Source: Cronobacter dublinensis subsp. dublinensis LMG 23823 | GTDB lineage: Bacteria > Pseudomonadota > Gammaproteobacteria > Enterobacterales > Enterobacteriaceae | DNA length: 64,000 nt | Direction: 5' to 3' | NCBI RefSeq assembly: GCF_001277235.1 | Contig: NZ_CP012266.1 | Span: 2,976,001 to 3,040,000, forward strand | Shown: piece after piece, positions 25,980-34,719 of the stretch | Numbering within the stretch: position 1 is the stretch's first letter | Layout of the letters: each line of letters begins with the position of its first letter | Program-made: the position numbers and the translations under genes | The notes under the pieces: generated by a model | Told to the model about the DNA's origin: nothing | Seen by the model: the letters and a program-made list of their open reading frames with translations, nothing else | Databases searched by the model: none

Positions 25980-27029
25980 ATGACCATTAAAGCTTACGGC
26001 GCCAGTGCGGGCACATCACCGCTCGAACCCATGGATATCACCCGCCGCGCCCCTGGCGCGCATGATGTTCAAATCGATATTGCCTTTTGCGGTGTCTGTC
26101 ACTCAGATATCCACCAGGTACGTTCAGAGTGGGCAGGAACGCTGTATCCCTGTGTGCCAGGACATGAAATTGTCGGCCGCGTGATGGCCGTTGGCGAGCA
26201 CGTCTCTGACTTTCGTGCCGGGGATCTGGTGGGCGTCGGCTGCATTGTCGACAGCTGTAAACACTGTACCGACTGTGAAGAGGGGCTGGAGAACTACTGC
26301 GACCATATGACCGGGACATACAACTTCCCGACGCCAGATGCGCCGGGTCATACCCTGGGCGGATATGCGCAGCAGATTGTGGTGCATGAACGCTATGTTC
26401 TGCGCGTCAGTCACCCGGAATCGCAACTGGCCGCTGTCGCCCCCTTACTCTGTGCAGGGATCACGACTTACTCGCCATTGCGCCACTGGAAAGCCGGCCC
26501 CGGCAAGAAAGTCGGTGTTGTGGGCATCGGCGGGCTGGGGCATATGGGGATCAAACTGGCTCATGCCATGGGGGCACACGTTGTGGCCTTCACCACCTCG
26601 GAGTCCAAACGTGAAGCCGCCAGAGCGCTTGGGGCTGATGAAGTGGTGGTTTCACGCCATGCAGGAGAGATGGAAAACCATGTCAAAAGTTTTGATTTAA
26701 TTCTGAATACTGTTGCAGCGCCGCATAATCTCGATGCGTTCACCGCCCTGCTGAAACGCGACGGCACCATGACCCTCGTGGGCGCGCCTGCCACACCACA
26801 CGACTCGCCAGAAGTCTTCAACCTCATCATGAAGCGTCGGGCTATTGCCGGTTCGATGATTGGCGGCATTCCTGAAACACAGGAGATGCTCGATTTCTGT
26901 GCTGAACACAATATTGTCGCCGACATTGAGCTGATCCGTGCCGACGAGATTAACGCAGCCTACGAACGCATGCTCAGAGGCGATGTGCATTACCGCTTTG
27001 TCATTGATAACGCCACGCTGGCTTCCTGA
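25980..27029 (+). CDS. Zinc-dependent alcohol/aldehyde reductase (YahK-like)
   Basis: Medium-chain dehydrogenase of the cinnamyl alcohol dehydrogenase/YahK group, 349 residues. The catalytic zinc site is C-G-V-C-H-S (residues about 37-42) and GHEIVG. The structural zinc cysteines are in DSCKHCTDCEEGLENYC. The Rossmann motif GIGGLGHMG is near residue 183. It is expected to reduce aldehydes with NADPH. It lies 14 bp before the hydrolase in the same operon. Most similar in my memory to YahK of E. coli, but not in its genomic place, so no symbol is given. Confidence 0.9.
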   Translation: MTIKAYGASAGTSPLEPMDITRRAPGAHDVQIDIAFCGVCHSDIHQVRSEWAGTLYPCVPGHEIVGRVMAVGEHVSDFRAGDLVGVGCIVDSCKHCTDCEEGLENYCDHMTGTYNFPTPDAPGHTLGGYAQQIVVHERYVLRVSHPESQLAAVAPLLCAGITTYSPLRHWKAGPGKKVGVVGIGGLGHMGIKLAHAMGAHVVAFTTSESKREAARALGADEVVVSRHAGEMENHVKSFDLILNTVAAPHNLDAFTALLKRDGTMTLVGAPATPHDSPEVFNLIMKRRAIAGSMIGGIPETQEMLDFCAEHNIVADIELIRADEINAAYERMLRGDVHYRFVIDNATLAS

Positions 27030-27043
27030 CAGGAGAATTAACG

Positions 27044-28072
27044 ATGAGAAAACTGACCTTAGCCCTGGGACTACTTTTCAGCGCTTTTGCCACCTCCGCT
27101 GCTGATATGTCCAGAGGTGCGGATAACTTTTATAAAAGCGATAAGGTGACGCAGCAGAAAGTCACCTTTAAAAACCAGTATCAAATGAACGTGGTCGGCA
27201 ATCTGTTTATGCCGAAAACAATCAATCAGAACGCCAAAAACCCGGCAATTGTCGTGGGCCACCCGATGGGGGCGGTCAAAGAACAGAGCTCAAATCTTTA
27301 TGCGCAGAAGTTGGCTGAGCAGGGGTTTGTCACGCTGGCTATCGATCTGTCTTATTGGGGGGAAAGCGAAGGTAAACCCCGGCATCTGATCGCGCCGGAA
27401 ATCTATACGGATGACTTTAGCGCAGCGGTGGATTACCTGAGCACGCAGGCGTTCGTTGACCCGAAAAACATCGGCGTGCTGGGTATCTGCGGCAGCGGAA
27501 GTTTTGTTATCAGTGCTGCCAAAATCGATCCGCGCATGAAAGCTATTGCTACGGTGAGCATGTATGACATGGGATCGGCATTCCGAAACGGACTGAACCA
27601 TTCCCAGACAATTGAGCAGCGCAAGGCTTTCATCCAGTCGGCTATTGAGCAGCGGTTTGCCGAATTCAAAGGGGGAGAGACAGCGTACATTCCGGGCACC
27701 GTGAATAAACTGGACGCCTCCACGCCGGAAATTCAGCGCGAGTTCTTTGATTTCTACCGTACTGAGCGCGGTGGCTACACCGCCCAAGGTGAGAAAGAGG
27801 AACTGACGACGAAACCGATGCTGAGCAGTATCGGCAAATTCATGAACTTCTACCCGTTCAACGATATTGAAACCATTTCACCGCGTCCGATGCTGTTTAT
27901 TACCGGCGACCAGGCCCACTCCAAAGAGTTCAGCGAGGACGCTTACAAACGTGCCGGTCAGCCTAAAGAGCTGTATGTCGTACCTGGCGCAGGACACGTC
28001 GATTTATACGATCGAACCGACCTTATCCCCTTTAGCAAGCTGGCAGACTTTTTCCGTAACAACCTGAAATAA
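27044..28072 (+). CDS. Exported alpha/beta hydrolase, dienelactone hydrolase-like
   Basis: 342-residue alpha/beta hydrolase with an N-terminal signal peptide (MRKLTLALGLLFSAFATSAA, cleavage near residue 20). The nucleophile elbow reads GVLGICGSGSF, so the nucleophile appears to be cysteine, as in dienelactone hydrolases and the YcjY group. The acid is probably the Asp in FITGDQAHS, and the base the histidine in GAGHVDLYD. It is placed between the alcohol dehydrogenase and an aldo/keto reductase in the LysR-linked cluster. A periplasmic esterase or lactonase role is inferred; the substrate is unknown. Confidence 0.86.
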   Translation: MRKLTLALGLLFSAFATSAADMSRGADNFYKSDKVTQQKVTFKNQYQMNVVGNLFMPKTINQNAKNPAIVVGHPMGAVKEQSSNLYAQKLAEQGFVTLAIDLSYWGESEGKPRHLIAPEIYTDDFSAAVDYLSTQAFVDPKNIGVLGICGSGSFVISAAKIDPRMKAIATVSMYDMGSAFRNGLNHSQTIEQRKAFIQSAIEQRFAEFKGGETAYIPGTVNKLDASTPEIQREFFDFYRTERGGYTAQGEKEELTTKPMLSSIGKFMNFYPFNDIETISPRPMLFITGDQAHSKEFSEDAYKRAGQPKELYVVPGAGHVDLYDRTDLIPFSKLADFFRNNLK

Positions 28073-28097
28073 CGCGTTCAGTTAAGGAGTAGGTGAC

Positions 28098-29084
28098 ATG
28101 AACTACAAACATCTGGGCCGAACTGGCCTGCGGGTGAGCCGCATCGGTCTTGGGACCATGAACTTCGGTGAACTGACGGATGAACCGACCAGCTTCAGGA
28201 TTATGGATGAGGCCGTGGATTCAGGGATTAACTTTTTCGATACCGCTGACGTTTACGGCGGGCCTCAGTCACCGGATATGGCAAAGGGTTACGGCACATC
28301 TGAAGAGATCATCGGTAACTGGCTGGCCCGTAGCGGCCAGCGTGACCGTATCGTGCTGGCCACGAAAGTTTACCAGCCGATGGACACGGGGCCGAACGAC
28401 AAATACCTGTCCGCCTACCATATCCGACGGGCGTGTGAGGCCAGTCTGAAAAGACTGAAGACAGACCATATTGACCTCTACCAGATGCACCATATCGACC
28501 GGAACACTCCCTGGGAGGAAATCTGGCAGGCCATGGAACAGCTGATCCGCGAGGGTAAAATCAGCTACGTGGGCAGCAGCAACTTTGCCGGCTGGGACAT
28601 CGCGACTGCACAGTGCAAGGCTGACGCTCGCAACTTGCTGGGACTGGCATCAGAACAGAGCCTGTACAATCTGACCCAGCGCACGGCTGAGCTGGAAGTC
28701 ATTCCGGCGCTGCGTCATTACGGCATTGGCCTGATCCCCTGGAGCCCGGTCGGGATGGGGATGCTGGGTGGTGTATTGCAAAAAATGGCAGCAGGGCGCA
28801 GAGCTGCTCCCCATATGCAGGAACGAATCAATCATTTTAGACCACAACTGGAAGCCTGGGAAGCGCTCTGTGAAGAGATTGGCGAAACCCCGGCCGACGT
28901 CGCGCTCGCCTGGTTACTGCAAAATCCGGTGGTCACTACTGTACTCAGCGGACCACGGACGGTTGAACAACTTCGCCAGAATCTCAATGCCTTATCTGTA
29001 AAACTGTCGGCGCAAACGCTTAAAAAACTGGATACCCTCTGGCCCGGGCCGGGCGGAGAGGCTCCTGAAGCCTACGCCTGGTAA
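28098..29084 (+). CDS. Aldo/keto reductase
   Basis: NADPH-dependent oxidoreductase of the AKR superfamily, 328 residues, TIM barrel. The catalytic tetrad is visible: aspartate and tyrosine in FFDTADVYGG, lysine in IVLATKVY, histidine in LYQMHHIDR. The N-terminal MNYKHLGRTGLRVSRIGLGTMNFG is typical of the YajO/PhdYeZ-like group. Last gene of the LysR-linked cluster, 25 bp after the hydrolase, with a hairpin terminator 20 bp after its stop. With the zinc dehydrogenase it suggests detoxification of carbonyl compounds. Confidence 0.9.
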   Translation: MNYKHLGRTGLRVSRIGLGTMNFGELTDEPTSFRIMDEAVDSGINFFDTADVYGGPQSPDMAKGYGTSEEIIGNWLARSGQRDRIVLATKVYQPMDTGPNDKYLSAYHIRRACEASLKRLKTDHIDLYQMHHIDRNTPWEEIWQAMEQLIREGKISYVGSSNFAGWDIATAQCKADARNLLGLASEQSLYNLTQRTAELEVIPALRHYGIGLIPWSPVGMGMLGGVLQKMAAGRRAAPHMQERINHFRPQLEAWEALCEEIGETPADVALAWLLQNPVVTTVLSGPRTVEQLRQNLNALSVKLSAQTLKKLDTLWPGPGGEAPEAYAW

Positions 29085-29104
29085 TATTGATTGACGACAA
29101 TCAC

Positions 29105-29128
29105 TACCGACCTTCGGGTCGGTATTTA
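29105..29128 (+). terminator. Terminator closing the reductase cluster
   Basis: TACCGACC and GGTCGGTA pair around TTCG and are followed by TTTATC. The remaining 29129-29376 has no gene; it is a GC-varied stretch before the ATPase operon and should hold its promoter, which I could not assign. Confidence 0.7.
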
Positions 29129-29376
29129 TCTAAAATCGTTTTCGGCAAACTCAAGCAGGATCATTTTCATCGCTAAGCGTGTATTGGCTGCGTTAATTCC
29201 TTAACGTCCGCTCCTCGCTCTTAGCGGACCTTCAGTAGCTCGCCCCCGTCCGCTTTGTGCCAAGAGCAGTCGTTCAGCGGCGAGCGAGCTCTAGTCAAAG
29301 TTGTTCAGAGCTGCTTGCAACGACGAAGTTTCAAGTGCAGACTACAACCAGAAAAAACAACTAATTGTGATGAAAA

Positions 29377-31668
29377 ATGGCTGAAAGATACTCAGGCGAA
29401 ATTACAATGCTGCGGCAGTGGTTTGGTTTTTTGAAAACAGATGATAGTAAGTCGAAACTTTATTTTTCGCGTTCAGAATTGCAGAAAAAGTCTGATTATC
29501 GAGTAGGTGATAAAGTCAGCTATATTCTTGGGACAAATAGTAAAGGCCCATGCGCTTGCGACATCAAGCCAAGCGTAGCCCCTGCCGATTTAAACCTCTC
29601 TCGAGAGATAGATACGGCTACTGGTCAAGACTACAGGGCCCAAGCAGTGATCGCTCGAGACAATCGGCAATTTGAACAGGCGGAAAAACTTTTTCGAAAA
29701 GCTTTTGAAGTATCGCCGTCATTACAGGTGGTTCTCAGCTTCGCCGCAATGGAGAAAAACCGTGGTCGAAAAAAAGAAGCTATGGATGTTTATCGAGAAG
29801 GGTTAAAAAAATTTCCTGTAAGAAAAATATATGAAGACGCTGCAACTCTAGCCATTTCTCTCGAGCTTTTTTCGGACGCTCGTAGCCTTCTTACAGAAGC
29901 ACTCAAGAACGCTAAGCCTGGCACGCATGGTGGGATATATTTGCTTTTAGGGCGAAATGCATTTAAAGAAAACACTAATGCGTCACTCCAAGAGGCACTA
30001 ATCTATTATGAACGGGCCATTCAGACACTATCACCTGCATCATTTCCTGAAAGCGACCTCAGGTCTCTGAACATTGCCCGGTTACGAAGCAAGCACCATA
30101 GGGGAAATCTTGCCTTCAATTTCTTTAATGGTGAAGGTTTTAAAATTATCGACGTTGAGCCCCTCGATGCGGTGACTGAAGGCGCTGATATTGTGGTTGG
30201 CATCGTAGATAAAGAGCTAATTGAAAGCTTTGGTGTTGAAACTACGATATTAGTAAGAGTCTACTTCAAGTCACAGGTATCATTAGCTGACATAAATGAA
30301 CTCACCGAAAAAATTGCGGTTTCTGCTGCTGCGCGCGGCACAGATGAGCAACTATGCCTGATGGTCACTGCATCAGTTTCTGAAGATTTGAAGAAAGTAC
30401 TGTTCTCAAGAATTGAAAACAAGAATAAACTTTACCCTGCTATAATTCCGCTTTCTCAAGCGGAAATAGAGGGCGGGGAGACTCATGCGACACTGAATGA
30501 ATTATTTGGGCAGTGGCTTTACCGTAGAGACTTATTTAACGTTAATTTTCCCGTCGTCGGACGAAAATTTTTTGGTCGAAATCGTGACCTTGATGAGTTA
30601 AAACATTCAATTGCTGATTCGATGCCAGTAGGGTTGTTCGGCCTGCGAAAGGTTGGAAAGACGTCACTTCTTAAAGAGTTGTCGCGTAGAGCAAGAGATG
30701 ATGGTGATATCTATGTATATGTCGACCTCTTACGCGTACCTGGAGATGTCAAAGATTTCAGTTGGATATATTGGCGCTTGTCATCGGAGCTTCATCGGCT
30801 CGTGTCGTCCAGTGAGACGTTAAAAGTATCTAAGTGGAGGCTAGGTGGGCACTTTGAAAGCGTTCTAGATATACCACATGATTTTCCTGTGGCAACAGCC
30901 TTCGACGCGGATCTAACCAGTATTCTTGAGTCAATCAATAGTTCGCCAGCTAACTCAAAGCCCAAATTGGTACTTCTTCTAGATGAAATTGAACGACTTC
31001 TTCCTACCTCACAAGGAAAAGAAGGTCTATCAGGCTATTTTGACTTTTTTAGTTACTTGCGGGGTGTTTCTCAAGAATCAAGCTCGTTTTCTCTTGTAGT
31101 GACTGGTGCAAATGCGGCGATTTCAGAAACAGCTCAGTTCGAGGAACGTGATAACCCCGCATTCAACTTTTTCAAAGAAATTTATCTTCGACTATTGCCT
31201 TCATCTGAATGCAACGCAATGTTAACCGCTCTTGGACGAGGCATGGGTATTAAGTTTGCAAAGGGAGCGGTACCTGCGATTGTTAAATTAACAGGTGGGC
31301 ATCCGTTCTTCTCAAGGCAGTTCTGCAGTTTTCTTGCCGAAAAATATATTGATCGGCCGTTATTGATCACAGAAGCAATAATAGAGGAAAGTGTTGATCA
31401 ATATATCCTTTTTTGCGACAAAGATATGCGAGAGATCTTCGAGAGGCTTTCGAGAGATTACCCAGATGAAAAGAATTTTTGTTTAAAGCTGGCATTGGAT
31501 GGTAACGAAGCGCATATGTCAAGTGAGCTCGTCAAAAGCGGTTCCTCGGGTATGGCACTAAGACACTTATTAGGTTACCAGCTTATTGAACTCGAGGGCG
31601 GTCATGCTAAATTCACTATGGACTTACTTGCCCTTTGGCTAAAAAGAAAAATTGGGGAGTTTAAATGA
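29377..31668 (+). CDS. Cold-shock-like/TPR/STAND-type ATPase, candidate defence sensor
   Basis: A 763-residue multidomain protein I do not recognise as a named family. Residues 1-65 resemble a cold-shock/OB domain (SGEITMLRQWFGFLKTDD, YFSRSEL, VGDKVSY). Residues about 85-240 form TPR-like helical pairs (AEKLFRKAFEVSP, EAMDVYREGLKKFP, ALIYYERAIQTLSP). A mixed region of about 240-390 follows. The P-loop ATPase begins at FFGRNRDLDEL with Walker A G422-K428-T429 and Walker B LVLLLDEIE (D536, E537); a GGHPFFSRQF helix follows and the C-terminus looks like a winged helix. The stop overlaps the next start (ATGA). Base use is clearly more AT-rich than the flanking genes. A nucleic-acid-sensing STAND ATPase is inferred. 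Confidence 0.82.
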   Translation: MAERYSGEITMLRQWFGFLKTDDSKSKLYFSRSELQKKSDYRVGDKVSYILGTNSKGPCACDIKPSVAPADLNLSREIDTATGQDYRAQAVIARDNRQFEQAEKLFRKAFEVSPSLQVVLSFAAMEKNRGRKKEAMDVYREGLKKFPVRKIYEDAATLAISLELFSDARSLLTEALKNAKPGTHGGIYLLLGRNAFKENTNASLQEALIYYERAIQTLSPASFPESDLRSLNIARLRSKHHRGNLAFNFFNGEGFKIIDVEPLDAVTEGADIVVGIVDKELIESFGVETTILVRVYFKSQVSLADINELTEKIAVSAAARGTDEQLCLMVTASVSEDLKKVLFSRIENKNKLYPAIIPLSQAEIEGGETHATLNELFGQWLYRRDLFNVNFPVVGRKFFGRNRDLDELKHSIADSMPVGLFGLRKVGKTSLLKELSRRARDDGDIYVYVDLLRVPGDVKDFSWIYWRLSSELHRLVSSSETLKVSKWRLGGHFESVLDIPHDFPVATAFDADLTSILESINSSPANSKPKLVLLLDEIERLLPTSQGKEGLSGYFDFFSYLRGVSQESSSFSLVVTGANAAISETAQFEERDNPAFNFFKEIYLRLLPSSECNAMLTALGRGMGIKFAKGAVPAIVKLTGGHPFFSRQFCSFLAEKYIDRPLLITEAIIEESVDQYILFCDKDMREIFERLSRDYPDEKNFCLKLALDGNEAHMSSELVKSGSSGMALRHLLGYQLIELEGGHAKFTMDLLALWLKRKIGEFK

Positions 31669-33254
31669 TGCATACGTTTGACCCTTTTCAAGCCAACGTC
31701 AGTATCTTTGCTGGTAGAAGCAAACTTATAGTTGCTCTGGAGCGCGAGGCTATAAACAGAAGATGTGTGCTACTTTTTGGCGGACGTCAAAGCGGGAAGA
31801 CAACGCTTCTCCTTAAGGTTCATGAGACTTTGCAGCGATCTGTCAGCGTCGAAAATCTTGATACCTTCACTTGCCCTGTTTATATTGACCTTACCAGACT
31901 TCCTGTAGAAGCAACCCCCAGCGACTTCTTTACTTACTTGGTTGTGAGGACTATTGAGTCGTGTAAGGCCACGATTGATGGGTTTCCTATAAATTCCCTC
32001 GAAGAAAACAGGTGCGTCACAGTAGAAGATTTTTCATCACGAATATTAAGTATAACCAGTAGTGCTGGCAACGTTGATTTAACAATCTTATTTCTCATAG
32101 ACGAATCTGAGCGTGTTTTGGGTGAGCGTTTTCCACGCGGATTCCAAGATAACCTTTTTACTATTCTTTATGGGTCAGAATTAGCTGCTCAAGCAAAAAT
32201 AGGTATGGTTTTTGCGGGGGCTCAACAGCTTTTTGTGTTTTCGGAAGATGATACATCGCCTATAGGTAGTCGAGCGGCATATTATTATATCCAGAACTTT
32301 TCAAAAGATGACGTGGGTGTTCTTGTAAAGAACATTGAAACAAGTTATGCACTCTCTATCGAAGAAAATGTTGCTCTCAAACTACATTCCATAACTGGAG
32401 GCCATGCAGGGCTTACGGTTAGGTTGTGGGACTTTATTCAACGTAACGAGATAAATACTGTTGAGCATCTTTCTTCGTCGCTTGCGATTTTCCGCACAGA
32501 GTGCAGTCAGCTTTTGCGCCTTTGGGCGGTGGCTTTGTCGAAACAAGCGCGAGCTGTTCATGATGTACTGGCGGTCAATGATAAAATCCCTAACAGTCAA
32601 GTAGTCTCCATCTTTAAAGATCATGGTTGGGACCCGATGCTTTCTGAAAAGGCCATTGACGAGCTTTTATTCACTGGTATCGGTAAATATGAAAACGGCT
32701 TTCTTAGTGCAATTAATGAAGTATATTGGGGTTATATAAAAGAGTATATTTTTGTCGATGAAGTTCCACCCGCCCCCCACAATGACATGAATGATGGCCC
32801 CACGCACGATGCCATCTGGAGTTTAATTGAAAGTGCTGAAATCAGCCTTCGCTCCTATGTGCGATACATTTACGAAAAAACTTTTGGTGTGGCTGTTCAG
32901 GCAAAGATTGAGCAGGCTCTTGGAGGCGCTGCTTTTAAGAAGGTGCAGGGAAATGTCGTTAAGTCTAATGCGCGCTACAAATATACTCCACGAGACCAGA
33001 TTTTAGGAATCTTTGATGGCCTATATCTGGGCCAGCTTGGTCAATTAATGCTATGGAGAGACGCGTGGGCAGCCTTCAGTCATCTTGCGCAAGACAAACG
33101 AGAGTTGGAAATAATGCTGGCTCCGATCAATGCTGTGCGTACGGATAAAGCCCATTTTTACAGTGTTCCAATCAGGGAGCTTATTCGATGCAAATTACAT
33201 TGTGAGGATTTGATTTATTTGATAGATCAGCATAGCCCCAAAAACACATTGTAA
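31665..33254 (+). CDS. P-loop ATPase with C-terminal HEPN-like domain, candidate effector
   Basis: 529-residue protein translated from an ATG overlapping the stop of the upstream ATPase. The N-terminal P-loop domain has FAGRSKLI, Walker A G39-K45-T46 (GGRQSGKTT) and Walker B ILFLIDESER (D146, E147), then a GGHAGLTVRLWDF helix like that of the partner (GGHPFFSRQF), so the two ATPases may be distant paralogues. Residues about 380-525 are helical and end in WAAFSHLAQDKRELEIML, then INAVRTDKAHF. The R492-x4-H497 fits the R-x4-6-H signature of HEPN RNases, in a Swt1-like setting. An RNA-cleaving effector is inferred. Toxicity and substrate are unknown. Confidence 0.8.
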   Translation: MMHTFDPFQANVSIFAGRSKLIVALEREAINRRCVLLFGGRQSGKTTLLLKVHETLQRSVSVENLDTFTCPVYIDLTRLPVEATPSDFFTYLVVRTIESCKATIDGFPINSLEENRCVTVEDFSSRILSITSSAGNVDLTILFLIDESERVLGERFPRGFQDNLFTILYGSELAAQAKIGMVFAGAQQLFVFSEDDTSPIGSRAAYYYIQNFSKDDVGVLVKNIETSYALSIEENVALKLHSITGGHAGLTVRLWDFIQRNEINTVEHLSSSLAIFRTECSQLLRLWAVALSKQARAVHDVLAVNDKIPNSQVVSIFKDHGWDPMLSEKAIDELLFTGIGKYENGFLSAINEVYWGYIKEYIFVDEVPPAPHNDMNDGPTHDAIWSLIESAEISLRSYVRYIYEKTFGVAVQAKIEQALGGAAFKKVQGNVVKSNARYKYTPRDQILGIFDGLYLGQLGQLMLWRDAWAAFSHLAQDKRELEIMLAPINAVRTDKAHFYSVPIRELIRCKLHCEDLIYLIDQHSPKNTL

Positions 33255-33498
33255 ATTTAGGTTTTACGTATGGGTTTCCTAGCCGAAGGGAATAGGATAT
33301 TTTAGGAATTTGAGATCATCGCATCCTCTTGTAAATGCCATCGCAAATGATCGCCTCTCGTTCGTTACAATTGGGAGCGATCATGGCGCTGAATGCCGTA
33401 GTTTGGTAGTACCGCGAGTACCTCCTTGTCAGCATAACGACTCATAGTCAGTACCTACGGCGCAGACTGATCTGCTCCCTGTTGATTCACACAGAATG
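33255..33498. other. Gene-free stretch between ATPase operon and IS element
   Basis: No gene is visible. At 33468-33494 the sequence TGATCTGCTCCCTGTTGATT closely resembles the outer end of the right terminus of the neighbouring IS (TGACCTGCTCCCCGTTGATT), so a fragment of a second IS end may lie directly beside the left inverted repeat. Confidence 0.5.
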
Positions 33499-33527
33499 TG
33501 ACCTGCCCCCAGTATTAGATACAACCG

Positions 33528-34352
33528 TCAGTTAGTAATGTCGGTTTGTTTATCTTCATATTTTTCATTTCGCCACCGTGCTGCAAACTCTGATGGCGTC
33601 TGATAATTCAGTGCCGAATGTGGACGACACTCGTTATAATCCTGCCGCCAGTCATTAATGATTTTCCTGGCGTGAACGATATCGCTGAACCAGTGCTCAT
33701 TCAGACATTCATCGCGAAATCGTCCGTTAAAGCTCTCAATAAATCCGTTCTGCGTTGGCTTGCCCGGCTGGATTAAGCGCAACTCAACACCATGCTCAAA
33801 GGCCCATTGATCCAGTACGCGGCAGGTAAACTCCGGCCCCTGGTCAGTTCTTATTGTCGCCGGATAGCCTCGAAACAGTGCAATGCTGTCCAGTATACGC
33901 GTGACCTGAACGCCTGAAATCCCGAATGCTGTGGTAATTGTCAGGCACTCCTTCGTGAAGTCGTCCACACAGGTCAGGCACTTTATCCTGCGACCGGTGG
34001 CCAGTGCGTCCATGACGAAATCCATCGACCAGGTCAGGTTGGGCGCTTCCGGGCGGAGCAGCGGCAGACGTTCCGTTGCCAGTCCTTTACGACGTCGTCT
34101 GCGTTTTACGCCCAGCCCGCTGAGATGATAAAGACGGTACACGCGCTTGTGATTAACCTGAAGGCCTTCACGGCGCAGTAATTGCCAGATGCGGCGGTAG
34201 CCAAAACGCCTGCGCTCCAGTGCCAGCTCAATAATGCGCTCTGATAAATGCGCATCAACCGCCGGACGCTGAGCCTCGTAGCGGCAGGTCGACAGAGACA
34301 AACCTGTAAGCCTGCAGGCTCGACGTTGCGACAGACCGGTTGCATCACACAT
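33528..34352 (-). CDS. IS3-family transposase OrfB (DDE integrase domain)
   Basis: Catalytic part of the transposase, 274 residues from the first ATG. An HTH_21 segment (SERIIELALERRRFGYRRIWQLLRREG) is followed by the rve domain: first D in WSMDFVMDAL, second D in RTDQGPEFTC, E in FIESFNGRFRDECL. The frame is open upstream to about 34400 and overlaps the end of orfA, so the real product is an OrfAB fusion made by a programmed -1 frameshift, as is known for IS3-family elements. It looks intact. Confidence 0.92.
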   Translation of the reverse strand: MCDATGLSQRRACRLTGLSLSTCRYEAQRPAVDAHLSERIIELALERRRFGYRRIWQLLRREGLQVNHKRVYRLYHLSGLGVKRRRRRKGLATERLPLLRPEAPNLTWSMDFVMDALATGRRIKCLTCVDDFTKECLTITTAFGISGVQVTRILDSIALFRGYPATIRTDQGPEFTCRVLDQWAFEHGVELRLIQPGKPTQNGFIESFNGRFRDECLNEHWFSDIVHARKIINDWRQDYNECRPHSALNYQTPSEFAARWRNEKYEDKQTDITN

Positions 34353-34384
34353 AAACTCAACGGCTTCCCGCTTCTGGCCTGTCG

Positions 34385-34648
34385 TCAGTACTTTCGCCCC
34401 AGAGCCACCTGAAGCGCCTCCTTATCCAGCATGGCTTCGGCAAGCAGCTTCTTGAGTCTGGCGTTCTCTTCCTCAAGCGACTTCAGGCGCTTAACCTCGG
34501 GCACCTCCATACCGCCATACTTCTTGCGCCAGGTGTAAAAGGTGGCGTCGGAAATGGCGTGCTTACGGCAGAGCTCACGGGCAGAAACCCCGGCTTCAGC
34601 CTCGCGGAGGATACTGATGATCTGTTCGTCGGAAAAACGCTTCTTCAT
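34385..34648 (-). CDS. IS3-family transposase OrfA
   Basis: 87-residue HTH_Tnp_1 protein. MKKRFSDEQIISILREAEAG is followed by the helix-turn-helix VSARELCRKHAISDATFYTWRKKYGG and a leucine-zipper-like segment (LKSLEEENARLKKLLAEAML) typical of OrfA. A GGGGATG ribosome region precedes the ATG. The OrfB frame begins inside its last codons. Confidence 0.92.
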   Translation of the reverse strand: MKKRFSDEQIISILREAEAGVSARELCRKHAISDATFYTWRKKYGGMEVPEVKRLKSLEEENARLKKLLAEAMLDKEALQVALGRKY

Positions 34649-34719
34649 GGGGATGTCCTCATGTGGCTTATGAAGACATTACTAACATCGCGGTGTATTA
34701 ATCAACGGGGAGCAGGTCA

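Larger units (their letters stand above)
33499..34719 (-). mobile_element. IS3-family insertion sequence (IS407-like group), 1.22 kb
   Basis: Two overlapping reading frames (orfA/orfB) lie between imperfect inverted ends: 33499 starts TGACCTGCCCCCAGTATTAG, and the minus-strand reading from 34719 starts TGACCTGCTCCCCGTTGATT; both continue to GTTAGTAATGTC. The flanking four bases (AATG and CGGC) differ, so no target duplication is visible. Its right end interrupts umuD; its left neighbour is not umuD, pointing to recombination or an adjacent deletion after insertion. Confidence 0.85.
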
